Notes under the pieces: model-generated
What the model saw: only the letters and a program-made list of their open reading frames with translations
Databases searched by the model: none
Told to the model about the DNA's origin: nothing
Shown: piece by piece, positions 1 through 11,300 of the stretch
Numbering within the stretch: position 1 is the first letter of the stretch
Layout of the letters: each line of letters begins with the position of its first letter
Position numbers and translations under genes: made by a program
NCBI RefSeq assembly: GCF_003073045.1
Contig: NC_037597.1
Span: 8,839,217-8,903,216 of the forward strand
Source of the DNA: Pomacea canaliculata
Taxonomy: Eukaryota; Mollusca; Gastropoda; Architaenioglossa; Ampullariidae
DNA length: 64,000 nt
Direction of reading: 5' to 3'

Positions 1-1692
1 AAAGAACAGTGCAAAGTCATTTGCAAATATCCTCACTCACATGGGAGCAGCCATCTTTGCTCCATCGACTATAGGTTAGGCAACTGAAGAAACAGAAACT
101 AGATTACTGATGAACATAAAACCAGTTTATGGCTGAACTAAGTTTAGACTTGGCAGATCATCCGGTTCAAGTTCTTCAGCAACTCATATCAATAACTTTG
201 TTTGCTCACTTTTAATGACAACCATTATTTCTGTGGGTTTGATTATTTTAATAAGACAGATGAATAATGATCGCACTTACTTTTTTCAATTTTACCACAA
301 ATATTAAAAATAAGTTTACTTGTGTTTTTAAGTTTTCAACAAGTAACATTCCCTCTACATAATTCATGACAAGGAAGAAGGGAACCATTTATAAAATAAT
401 TTTTAAAAAGCATGACAACAGTTATAAAAACACATGCTAACAAATGTCTCTACACAGGACACAACCTCAGAGATTTCAAAATACAACAGGCTTCCTATAG
501 TGTTTGTCAAAATAATGACTAGGACAAGTGACCCAACGACTTGTATTATGACATGGTCACATCACTGTGGATTACTGTATTGTCACAATATTTTATTTTT
601 TTTAACATCAGCCATTTTAAAACATGTAAAATCTTAAAGCATTCAAGACTTAAGAAGCAGGTATGGTTCATTTCCTTAAAATAGATCAGCATGACTTTGA
701 AGAGGAGGTTTTTGAGCACTTTAACATGACATATAATGTAAAGTGTATTAACACAAAAGCTTGTACACAAATTTTGAATTAAATGGTGTTTATAAATGAG
801 CTTTTACAACAGGCATTGCACCAAAAAATATTAGCTGATTTAAAATTATGTTTTCAAAAATAATGCTTAAATAGCCATTCCAGCCCAAAATGTTAAATAA
901 CTTATCTCCCAATCTGAGTACCACAAAAACAATACTCCAAAAATAAGCAAAAAACCCAACAGCTACCCAGATATACTTTCAAGCCAATTTACAAATAGCA
1001 AGAGCAATGTTTTTTAAAGTGTTAACTGCTTTTATACAAAAGAAAAAATAATGACAGAGCTTTTTAACTAATCGCATCACAAAAGCAGATATGTATACAG
1101 AAAAAAAGGTGATCCTCTTACAGCTTATCACCCAGATTGTATGTTCGACCTGAAGCAGCTCCCCATCTCTTTTCTGACACTACAGGCGGTTCTCAACTTA
1201 TGATGTTCCATTCCTACATTGTGTCACAAATCATTTTCGCTGTAAGTTGGAACATGCGAACATGCTCTACGTAAATCCTATCCTAACACCTATCATAACA
1301 CAGTAATTAACAAAAAACACAAATAAATATGTTTAATAATGAAATGAAACAGGAATAATAAACAGAAATAAAAAACCACAAAATTTGTTATGACGTTTAT
1401 GACGCAAAACCACGTAAGTGAAAACAAGGCTTTATACAGTAAATGGGAGATGTGTTATAACCATGAAACAACGTAACACGGGGCTGACATAACCCGAAGA
1501 CCCCCTGTATTAGAATATGTTAATATCAAAACCATTTTAAATATTTCCCCAGGAAATGCTAGATAACTATACGTGGATGAACCATCAAATAATGCAATAT
1601 CACAGTCAAAAATTTAAAGACATTTACACACCTCTCTCTCATTTAATTTCATTTTAACAAAGGCATAATTGGTCCATGCTGCAGTAATAGCC
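1..1692 (-). other. FAM177A 3' UTR / downstream region
   Basis: AT-rich sequence downstream of the FAM177A stop codon, with no credible ORF. A minus-strand AATAAA lies at about 592-597 and could end the transcript, giving a 3' UTR of about 1.1 kb that would contain the MITE at 1183-1507. The exact 3' end is inferred, not seen. Confidence 0.5.
1183..1507. mobile_element. MITE with TA target duplication (Tc1/mariner-pogo type)
   Basis: The left end reads TACAGGCGGTTCTCAACTTA and the right end, reverse-complemented, reads TACAGGGGGTCTTCGGGTTA. These are imperfect terminal inverted repeats opening with CAGG and flanked by TA on both sides (1181-1182 and 1508-1509). The 325-bp element has no coding capacity and lies in the presumed 3' UTR of FAM177A. 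The ends and TA duplication fit a non-autonomous Tc1/mariner or pogo-like element. The family name is inferred. Confidence 0.75.
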
Positions 1693-4600
1693 TTAATATT
1701 TGTCCAGCTTCTCTCCTGTCATGGTTGTGCCTTCAACCAACTTGATATCAGTTGCAGAGACTCCATGTACATTATATTTTCTCTGTTCCTCAGCCTTTTC
1801 TCTCTCTTCCTGGGGAAAAGATAGTTTAATCTTTTCATTTGATAGTCTGGTTTAGTACTTAAAAAACAAAGTAAAAATGTTAAATGATTATGATGAAATG
1901 TTAAATAAAGTTAAAAAATATGGTACGTAATAAACTGATCTCTGCATGACCATAAGTAAAAACAGAGTCTCAAAAATGTTTTAGTTGGTTAGTAGATAAG
2001 AATTTTGCTCGAATACGCTTAGTGGAGCAAAACAAAACAAACAAAAACGAAAAAAAAAAAAAAATCAAGAGGTAGCAAATCAGTAACACTGTTGTAAGTT
2101 TGCATCCATTGCTAGATATAAAGAGCTTCCATAAATTTTCTCATTAATCTTTAGGTGTGTGTTAAAATATTTATTCTCTAAACATAAAAAAAACTAGTAT
2201 CTTTAAGATATTTTTAAACTATTTTTCTGCTGTCATTAACATAGTACACCTTCTTTATCACAGAAAAAATGTTCAGGCAATTGTTAACAGGGTTAACTGT
2301 TAAAAAAGTACTATACATGCATGTAGTCAGCCATGTTCACCAATAATACAGTGTAGGGCTATTAACCTGCGGTCCAAACTGCTTAACCGCAGCTTAAATA
2401 CTTTTCTGATAATGTGTAAATTACAATAAATGATGAAAAAATATTTTTTTTATCACAATCCTTTAACTTTGTAGCATTGTAAGGTGTCAATCGGTTACAA
2501 TGGCAACCTTCATAATGCCAACACTCAGTGTGGATAAAACAGATTAATATTTGAATTTCCTCATAAGTTATTTTATTGCTTATTGATTTTAAACGACTAA
2601 TCTTCTATAAATAACTTTGAGAGTTATAAGCCAGCATTTAAATATTTAATCCAAGATAGAGCATAGCATGTCAATCATGGACATTCGAAATGCCAAAATC
2701 ACAGCTTTCTACACCTGTCTCGACTGTTTGAGAGGCCACATCCAGGTCCGTACAATCCATGGTGTCAAAAATTGGGATCCAAGCATTTTGCGCAGCTTAA
2801 GCGGATTTGAGGATGACTGGACCGCAGCTTAATGGCCCTACACTGTAATAAGCTATGTATTTGATGTGAAGTGCATAATATTAAAGGCCCACCTCTTCTT
2901 TCATCCTATGATACTCATCTATTGCACTTTGATACTTTGGTGTGGTGATTCCAAAGAACCATGCAAGTTTCTCCCCACAGAAGTCAGCAGCTACAAAAAC
3001 ATAATACATGTAAATCACTTGTTATTTTCCCCAAACCCACCAAATATCTTCTGGTATGTTGTATTTTCATAGTGAGAAATGTGACACTGCAGACTCTCAT
3101 TAAAATGAATTTGAATACTATTGGAGATACACTATCTATAAAATAAAATCTGTAGGCTTTTTTGGCTTGCCATAAAGCAAGTAAATATTTTTAAAATCGA
3201 AATCATATAAGCTTCTATGAGGTTTTTGCAAATATTTGTACTCACTGGTGATTTAAAATAACAATTATGATGCCGAACACAAATAAAAGCATTTACCAAC
3301 CTGTCCAGACCTTGTAAGCAGCTGTGTAACAGTGAAACCAAACCCATGGAAGCCAAGTTAAAGTATGCTGAAAGAAAATGATCTTTTTTTAAGTTTATAG
3401 TTTAATCAAATGAAATAATATCAAGTCCAAACAGATTCAAAAGCCTTTGGCTGATATAGAGAAGTCACAAACGTGTAAATGGATTTGTCCACAACACAGA
3501 GTCGATTCGACCATCAAATACAGAAATTACTATTAACAGCCATGGCATATTCATCGACTGTTATGTGTAAACAAAAGGAAACTATATATTTTTTCAATAC
3601 AAAATTAGTTACACACACATATATGCATAGGCCACTTGCTATTGTTATCAAATGAAAAATGGATGCTGCTCAAAGTAATGACACATGGATACGTATCTAT
3701 GCATGAGAAAAAAAAAATACATTCCCAGCAGAGCAAATAGCAAAGCACAGCTGCACAACTCATGGGTTCAAAGCAGGCATGTTTAGTGCAACTTTGAATA
3801 AGTTTGTAAAACTACATAGCATATTTGTTAGTCAAACAAGACAGATATAAAGTTTGTAAAGATGTGCTTTGAAGGATTAGAAACTATTTCAGTGATACTT
3901 TCAATATGTGCAAGCCTTTTTAAAAAAAAAGTCTTGGTCATAATGCAGTTATACACGCAAGTGGAAATGGAAGCAACATTTAAATATATTGTGTTATAAT
4001 ACAGCTTCAACCACAACAAATAATGAAAGACTGAGAATGATCTATGAATTATTATTTTGTGTTCGAATTATTGCATCAGATGACACTGTGGTCAAACTGA
4101 ATATGGGAATTGGTGGAACCAACTTAGGGCTGAGATCGAATCGACTATTAGCTGTAGCCATGGTCAAATTGACTATGAGCTGTGTTCGAATTAACTGGCC
4201 CCTATTCTCTTGTTCTCTCCTTTTTTGCCCACATCCAAAAATATGACTCCCCCACTCCCCAACACTCAGTCAATTAATGGAAAATTCAAAGTACAAAGCC
4301 TCAACATCAACATTATGAAGTTAAATTTATTCATGAATTAATTCTTAGTTAACTCTATGCTACCAACTGGATCAATTGGAGGCTGAAGCTGTTTATTTTC
4401 TTCCTCTCCCACTTCCTCTTCATCTGTGGAGTACTCCTCGAGGACACCATCACTAAAATGCAGAACACGGCGAGGCTTCTTCTTCTTCTTGTGTGTTTCT
4501 AGACTAATGTATGTAGACTGATCAACTGGAATGCTATCACTCACAACAGAAACCTGGAATGTAAGTTACATAGTCAATTTAAACAAAAAATAATACTAGT

Positions 4601-5228
4601 TTCTTAAAAACGATACATGCCAGATACCTTATATTAAGTTTTTACACAAAGATATAACAAATGTCATGAGGGATGCAATATTTATTATCAATCAAGTATT
4701 TTTCTTTATCTCAGAAAGGACCTCTAGGCACAGTTATTGCTTGAAAGGAATTACTGAATAGGAAAACAGAAAAATGAATATTGTTGTGGAAACGACAAAT
4801 CCTGTCTTTTAAACTTTTAAACTGCCAACCTGACAAAAGGATTCAATCTTTTCTAACTTGTATTTAGAAGCTATACTGGAACTGCCCGAGTGTAGTAAAC
4901 CTCAGCCATAACTTCCCAAGTTTCAAATGGAAATAGAGGACTCAATGAAGGTAAGCACGAGCACTATGAACCTTATCAAAAAGAAAATAAGATAAACAAA
5001 CCCCTGTTTCTCTGAGCTAACATTTCAGGAACTGAGGGCCACAGTTATGACACACCCAAAGTAAGCTCCCTTTTATTTAAAGACTTCTTCAGCGTTATTT
5101 TTCGTCCTGTCACCGTTTAGGTCTTCATTGTTCATCAACAGCTAAATAAAAAATGATACATGAAGTTGACTTTCATGTACACGCTCATATTTTAGTTTAT
5201 TTACCTGAGAATTCGACGATTCCGCCAT
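1693..5228 (-). CDS. FAM177A1: FAM177A homologue, five coding exons
   Basis: Complete minus-strand gene. Coding exons in transcript order: 5205-5228, 4368-4553, 3301-3367, 2893-2990, 1693-1809 (492 nt, 163 aa). All introns are GT-AG and all phases agree. The start ATG is at 5228-5226 (MAESSNSQ). Exon 2 carries a lysine patch followed by PRRVLHFSDGVLEEYSTDEE, the family's hallmark. Exons 3 and 4 encode the W-rich segment and the CGEK...GITTPKYQSAIDEY block, which match my memory of human FAM177A1 closely. The C-terminus is a charged helix (EEREKAEEQRKY). Exon 2 uses a weak donor (gttggt); the better-looking gtagca three bases on would break the frame, and the chosen one aligns without gaps. 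The family's molecular function is poorly known, with human FAM177A1 linked to the Golgi in published work. Two MITE-like elements sit in its introns, and it shares a promoter region with TMEM62. Confidence 0.93.
2349..2845. mobile_element. MITE with 30-bp terminal inverted repeats, in a FAM177A intron
   Basis: The left end reads CAGTGTAGGGCTATTAACCT, and the right end reverse-complemented reads CAGTGTAGGGCCATTAAGCT. The match continues through CTGCGGTCCA, giving about 30 bp of inverted repeat with few mismatches. The flanks share TA, possibly the longer TAATA. The 497-bp interior is AT-rich and non-coding. It lies in the intron between the fourth and fifth coding exons of FAM177A. I do not recognise the family. 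Confidence 0.8.
3489..4197. repeat. Possible inverted-repeat element in a FAM177A intron
   Basis: Around 3493-3517 is CACAGAGTCGATTCGACCAT. The reverse complement of about 4147-4190 contains CACAGCTCATAGTCAATTTGACCAT-like sequence, the same motif with a 5-base insertion. Degenerate copies of the motif recur near 4127-4170. This suggests a decayed element of about 700 bp with subterminal repeats. No target duplication is visible. The left part overlaps no exon; FAM177A exon 3 ends at 3367. Confidence 0.35.
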
Positions 5229-5395
5229 AGTGTTTACTACCTCTTCGTGAATTACGAAGGATAACTCTGATAACCGGATATAGAGTTCTGTATAGCTGTT
5301 TGCATCGGACAGCTTTGGAAAATGTTCCGATCACAAAATACTATGTCTAATAACTGTAGATGACGTTTATATTCCTTAGTTGGAAGTTTTTTAAT
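5229..5395. promoter_or_regulatory. Bidirectional promoter between FAM177A and TMEM62
   Basis: The start codons of FAM177A (minus, 5228) and TMEM62 (plus, 5396) are only 167 bp apart, so both 5' UTRs and both core promoters must fit here or overlap the coding exons. No TATA box in a sensible place stands out. The promoter is inferred from the head-to-head layout. An in-frame ATG for TMEM62 at 5360 would shorten the gap to 131 bp. Confidence 0.7.
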
Positions 5396-8300
5396 ATGGC
5401 AAAGGTTTTCATATTTCTTATAGTATCTGTCATAATTGTTGCCAATTTTCTGGCGATAATGAAGGATACTATTGACCCTAATGATGTAGCAGGCGACACT
5501 CTTTCTCAATATCGTGCATTTAGGGAGGAAAGAAACTGGCCAAGAATTGATGATAGACCAGATAACATTTTTTGGATAATTCAGGTGGGTTATATGTAAA
5601 ATTGGAAATTAGGTACGAATATCATTTATATTGTCGATGAGTGGGATATTAAGTCAGTTTCAACATTTGCATTATCTGGTATAACTAAACTTTTCATGCA
5701 GTTTAGCATTGAATGGGACTACATATTATTTGGAACTGTGTACTGGAAGAGATTATTGATGTTAGATTTAATCTTCCGTAGAAATATATAGAGCCAGAAC
5801 TTTAGATTTATAACAATTTCCTTTGAAATAGTTTAATTTCGGAATTTTGAAGTTAATAAAGTCAGGGTTAGTTTTTTGTACATTCTGTTACAGTTCCTCT
5901 TTAGATATGACATTTATTTTCTTTTTCTTTTTGGCAGCTCAGTGATTTACATATTAGCAAGTTTAGGGATCTGCAGCGAGGACCAGACTTTATTAATTTC
6001 TGTAAAGATTACCTCACAGTCATTCAACCCCATGTGATACTAATAACTGGTAAGAATGAAGATGAACTCCATTCTGGTCTTGTTGTGAAAGTGCTTGTTT
6101 TGCTGTGTCTTGTCCTTAGAATTTTTAGATTTCTCCATCAGAAAAGAACAGTTATTGGCTGTGGATTGCCTTGCTGTCATGTTGGTGTATACATGCTGGG
6201 TTGTGAGTAATGACTGTGTGTTTCTGTTTATTCCTTGTTACTTCTCGAGGAGCATAGGGCTGCAACTAATGACAGATTTAAATCATGCTTCTACATATGC
6301 AAAGTAACATAGAAGCAGGTGTAGCTCGAAGAATATCTTTCATATTTGTGTTTATGCAAATTTTGAAGGAAAACGTGCTAATCAGGCAGAATGAAACAAA
6401 CACAAGGATTAACTCTCTGAGCACTGCATAAAAATATAAGTATTACAAAGACCAGCTAATAACCTTTGGCCACCTCTGCTCTATGATCTATTTTTCTCTG
6501 TACATATGTGTGTGTGTTAAGCATGTAATATTTTAAACTGAAGCTGAAGAATGTAATTTATTTACCTTAAATTACATTTTATGTACCTTGCACATCCATT
6601 TGTTTAGATATTTTTTAAAAATCAGCACTTATCATAGGCTATGCCCTCAAAGCGTCTAATCCATTTTAGGAGACCTTACTGATGCAAAAGAAGTAGATGA
6701 CAGGTCAAGGCAGTTCTCAGAGGAGTGGCAAGTTTATCAGCAAGCTATTTGGGAATGCAAGTCTGTGGTCAATGCAACCTTTCTGGACACACGAGGCAAT
6801 CATGGTGAGCAGGAACATATTTCAGAAAAAAGCTGTTGTAAAATATTTCATTCCTTGTAAATACAGATTTAGAACATGAAAGGTATAGAGTTTTAATAGC
6901 ATTTTTGTTAGAGGTGTGAAATGTTTGCATGTGTGCAGATGCATTTGATGTTCCCGACATCTATGGTGAAGGAAATTTGTATAGGTGAGCATCATTTTTT
7001 TTCCTTTGTTGACCTGAAGGATGATCTTTGTTTAGTAGCTTCTTTACTTAAGAGCAATATTTACTTATTGATGTCCATCATTTTGACTTCCAATGCTGCT
7101 GCCAAATATAAGATGACTACTTTTGGAAAACAGATGTTTTAAAGGTCATTTGGCTTGCCCAGTCATATGCTGATTCCTATGTTACCTTTTATCTGACTAT
7201 CCTACAATTTGGCTATCATAGGAATCATCATGAATATCTCATGCTTCTCTCCTTTAATTTTCTTCTCTTTATAAATTACAATCAAGTTAGAAATGTCAGT
7301 TACTGCAACATTACTGCCAGCTACCTAGACCATGCACAGCTGCGTCAGTATAAATCAGTTCAAGTCTTTCTTCCTATTTTGTGAAGGAAACACTCAGAAC
7401 AGGGGCCATCTCATGAATTATCTTACCACTACCAGCATGTGACCAAATTTGGAAAATATTCCTTTATAGCTGTGGATGCCTGTCCCATTCCAGGACCTAA
7501 GAGACCATTCAATTTCTTTGGAAACCTGGATGATGTGAGTACAAATGTTGAAAGTAGCTTGTGGACTTTCAAAGAAATAATCCATAAATTAACCAGTGTT
7601 GTTGCTTGTCATGATTTAAATTTGATTGGGTTATCAGATCATGTTTAAAATGCTTGGAGTAAATTTCTGTGCCACTCATTGGCATCTATTGTAAAGTCTT
7701 AGAACAAAAATATGAAGAAATAGAAGACACATCCTGGGGGCTATAACAGTGGACTAGAGGTATCAGGCTCCCACCATGTCAGGCTCTGAGTGCCTTTGCC
7801 TCCATTCCATTATAGGCAGCCTCAGGGAGCCACATAATATAGTATCATTAGATTAAAGTCATGACTCTATTATTTGTACTGACCTCCAAGATCAGTATCT
7901 GTTTGGTCAACAATCCCTACATTGCTTGTGGCTCTTAGCTGCCCCCAAAGAAGCACATTATCTCAACCATAGCTGTGGTCTCGGTATTGTATGCTAATGC
8001 TGTTTTTCCACTTACCTGTATGTCAGTAAAATAATTTGTGTGATGTGCAGGAGCGAGAAAAACAACTTGAGCACTTTTCACTTGAGAGTCAGAGTAGTAA
8101 CTTGACTGTCTGGTTTGGGCATTATCCAACATCCCTCATTTTACAGGATCCTCCCGGCATTCGGCATATCATGAGGTGTGTATTCTTTGGAAGTAAACAC
8201 TGTCAAATGTTTTAATGGGAACTGTATATGTGATGCTTTCTCATACCAGAAATAAGATCAGGAGCAGTTTGGTTTAATGAAGTGAGTTATAGCCGAGTTT

Positions 8301-11300
8301 GTAGATGATGTTTGTTGAAAAACATAGTCTAGACTAAGTAAAAGTTAAATTTATTTTTAGCAACACAGTTTTGTGGTATCACTGAAAAGTGAAGGAAATT
8401 TGTGTGGGCATCTGTTACTGTATGAAAAGCAAGTGATTACTGTTTTTAATTTATGTGACCATTCACAGAAATGGGGTTGCCTACCTCTGTGGTCATCTGC
8501 ATACACTTGGTGGACTGATGCCACAGATGTACAGTCGGCAGAAAACAGGCACTCTGGAACTGGAACTTGGTGACTGGAAAGAAAACAGAATGTAGGTGCA
8601 TGGAAATGTTTAACTTGTTCAAAATATCTCAGCTCTTTTTTATTCTCCTAGCAAATGCAGATTGCAAGCAATGCTGACAAATGAAATAGCCTTTTTTTAA
8701 GGGGGCGCTACTCTGTGGTTTGACCCCAGCTCACTTTTGTCTGTCGCGTTTTTTTGTCTTGTTTGATTCCTACGAGCCTGTCTTGTTTGATTCCTACGAG
8801 CCTGTCTTGTTTGATTCCTACGAGCCCTGTCACAGTGCCTGACCTGTGTGGGGGAACTTGAGGAGGGGTTGGACCGCAGCTTCCTGGAACTGAATGTTGA
8901 GAAAACGGAAGAGATGGTCTTTGGGAGAGCACATGACATTTAACATCGCCACCTGGTATGGTCACCTGGCAAATAAAATTACTGGTACACCATAATTGCC
9001 ACTTTCTGACTTGTATCTTATTGCAGTCAGATGGCACATAACATTATTTCATACCAAACACACCCTCACCATCCCAAATTTCAGCTGTTGCCCTCGGGCA
9101 GGCACTACAAAGTGCCACAGGCATGAAAAACTGCCAGCAGCCATCACCATCCTGAATAAGAGGCACAAAGACTCGTAGGGTTGCCATACTACCTGGCATC
9201 CTCCTTTTGAGGTTTCACATATATATGAGAGAAGGTGTAGTTGTGCATGTGTGTTAAACGTTTTTGAATGGGTATGTCTGGCAATTATGTTGTGTTATTT
9301 TCATACTATGTTTGCTATGCTCATATTGTGTTTGTTATGCTCATATTATGTTTGTATATGAGGCTGGGTTTGTGAGCAAAAGAAAAATTTCTGTCTTGGA
9401 CTTCCCCAGACAGACAATAAAGTTTGATTTGATTTGATTTTATAGGTTTTAACTTGTCATTAAAGATCTTTTGCTTTATCCAGGCTTCTTTGACATAATC
9501 TACTTTAAAAAAAAATTCTGATTTGTCAGTAATATTGATATCCATTTGTTTTCTGTGCCACCATACACATGAAAGTCATACATTTTGCTTAACCATTATT
9601 TGTTATCAGGAGTTTTTTTTATAGGTTCTTGGTTGTAAATTAACTGGCTCAATTATCTTGATCAGTAAAGGAGAGGATCACAATAGGTTAATCTCATTTA
9701 AGGTTGCATTGATGAATTATAACTATATTTTTTAATTATAATTATAATCTGTCCATGGGAAAGAGGACATGCAGCAAATCTAGGCTGAGTAAACTATACA
9801 TTTGGATGATGCTTATTCATCTGAACACAGGAATCTGTTGGTGGGTAGGAATGCTTAAAGAAGTACTGATTGAAGCATATATGGAAGTAGATGTGGAGAA
9901 TAAATAGCCCAGTAGCATGGTCATGAGGATGCACTTCTTAATCTTAACTTCATGCCATTTGGGTTGGAGAACAGAACTAGCAGAACATTCCGTACCCCTA
10001 TTTCTAATACTCAATGTGAATTCTTTGTCAGGCTAAGGCTATGTAACCTGGATACAGTCATGAAGTAGCCTTGACCCTTTTTCTTTCCATGTGTCTTTGC
10101 ATTTTATATTCTCTTCAAACAATCTTTGTTTAAAAGGTATGCAAGGAGTTGATCTGAAAAACTTTTTTTTATGTACGCTTCCAGATTTCGTATTTTGGCA
10201 GTGGATCATGACATTCTGTCATTTACTGATGAGAGGCTTGGAGAGTGGCCTATAGTGCTGGTCACTAACCCTAAGCATAGTCTTTTCCTTGCACCAGGGC
10301 GTGAGCCAGTAGAAACAATTGCCTACTCTACTCACATCAGGTGAGGAAATTTAGTCTACTCTGTTAAGTTACACTGAACTACACATATAGATGCATGATG
10401 GAAATGTCCTCACACTTTTGTCTTTGTCTTGTTTTATCTCCATTTGTCTGTCCATCTATATCTTAATTACTTCCTGATTATTCCTCTTTTTTCATCCTCC
10501 TTTGTTTTCAATTAGGTGCATGGTCGAGGGTGGTGTTCGTGGGTGTGGTTGAGCTTCTTAGCTTAGATATGTACTTACATATTTAGGACATAGATATGAA
10601 CTTCTGGTTATAGCATTTAACCTTATTATGCAAAATGTAGATCATTTAACAACTGTTTCACTGGCTGACATTTTTGTATTATTATTGTTTACCTCCCCAG
10701 AGTTCTTGTGTTCAGCCCAAAGCCTATAGCCAGTGTTGAAATCTTCCTAGACTCAGTCTTTGCAGGAAAAGCAGTGTCTAAAGGTGGTCCTTTGTACACT
10801 TTGCCTTGGAATCCACATTCTTTTGGTTCTGGTCTTCACATGCTGAGAGTAAAAGTGAAGGTAAAGACTTTTTGTAATACACTTTTTTCTCTCAAATCTG
10901 TTTTTTCAGATCATACAAAGCATTCAGTCTTTATATCATGTAGTAGCCTGTGAGAATGTTTTAACTCTTATAGGAACTTCCTTGTGCAGGATAATAGAAA
11001 CCATATCAAGACTGTTCAGCAACCATTTTCTGTGGATGGATCACAACCTGACTTTGCATTCTGGCCAAGAGTTATTCTCATGGTGAACATTTTCAATTTG
11101 GTGAGTTGGTGAACCAGTTTATACTCTTGGCAGTTCTTGTGAATGATTCCCTGCTTTGGTGTATGCATGGCCTCAAGGTCAGTTGATCAGTTTGCAGTAT
11201 TTCTTTAAGTGTGCTTACAGCTTATTCAGTTTGCTGTAAATTTGTATTGGTTACTTTGTAGTCAAAGTGGTACATATGGACATTTTAAATATCAGATGAA

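Noticed and set aside
4364-4367. Alternative FAM177A exon 2 donor (gtagca)
   Set aside because: It breaks the reading frame with exon 3; the donor at 4367/4366 keeps frame and aligns with the family without gaps.
5360-5395. Upstream in-frame ATG of TMEM62
   Set aside because: It would put 12 extra residues before the hydrophobic anchor; possible but less likely than 5396.
8697-9037. Minus-strand ORFs with RRNQTRQA or IKQDRLVG repeats
   Set aside because: Antisense of the 24-bp tandem repeat and LINE fragment.
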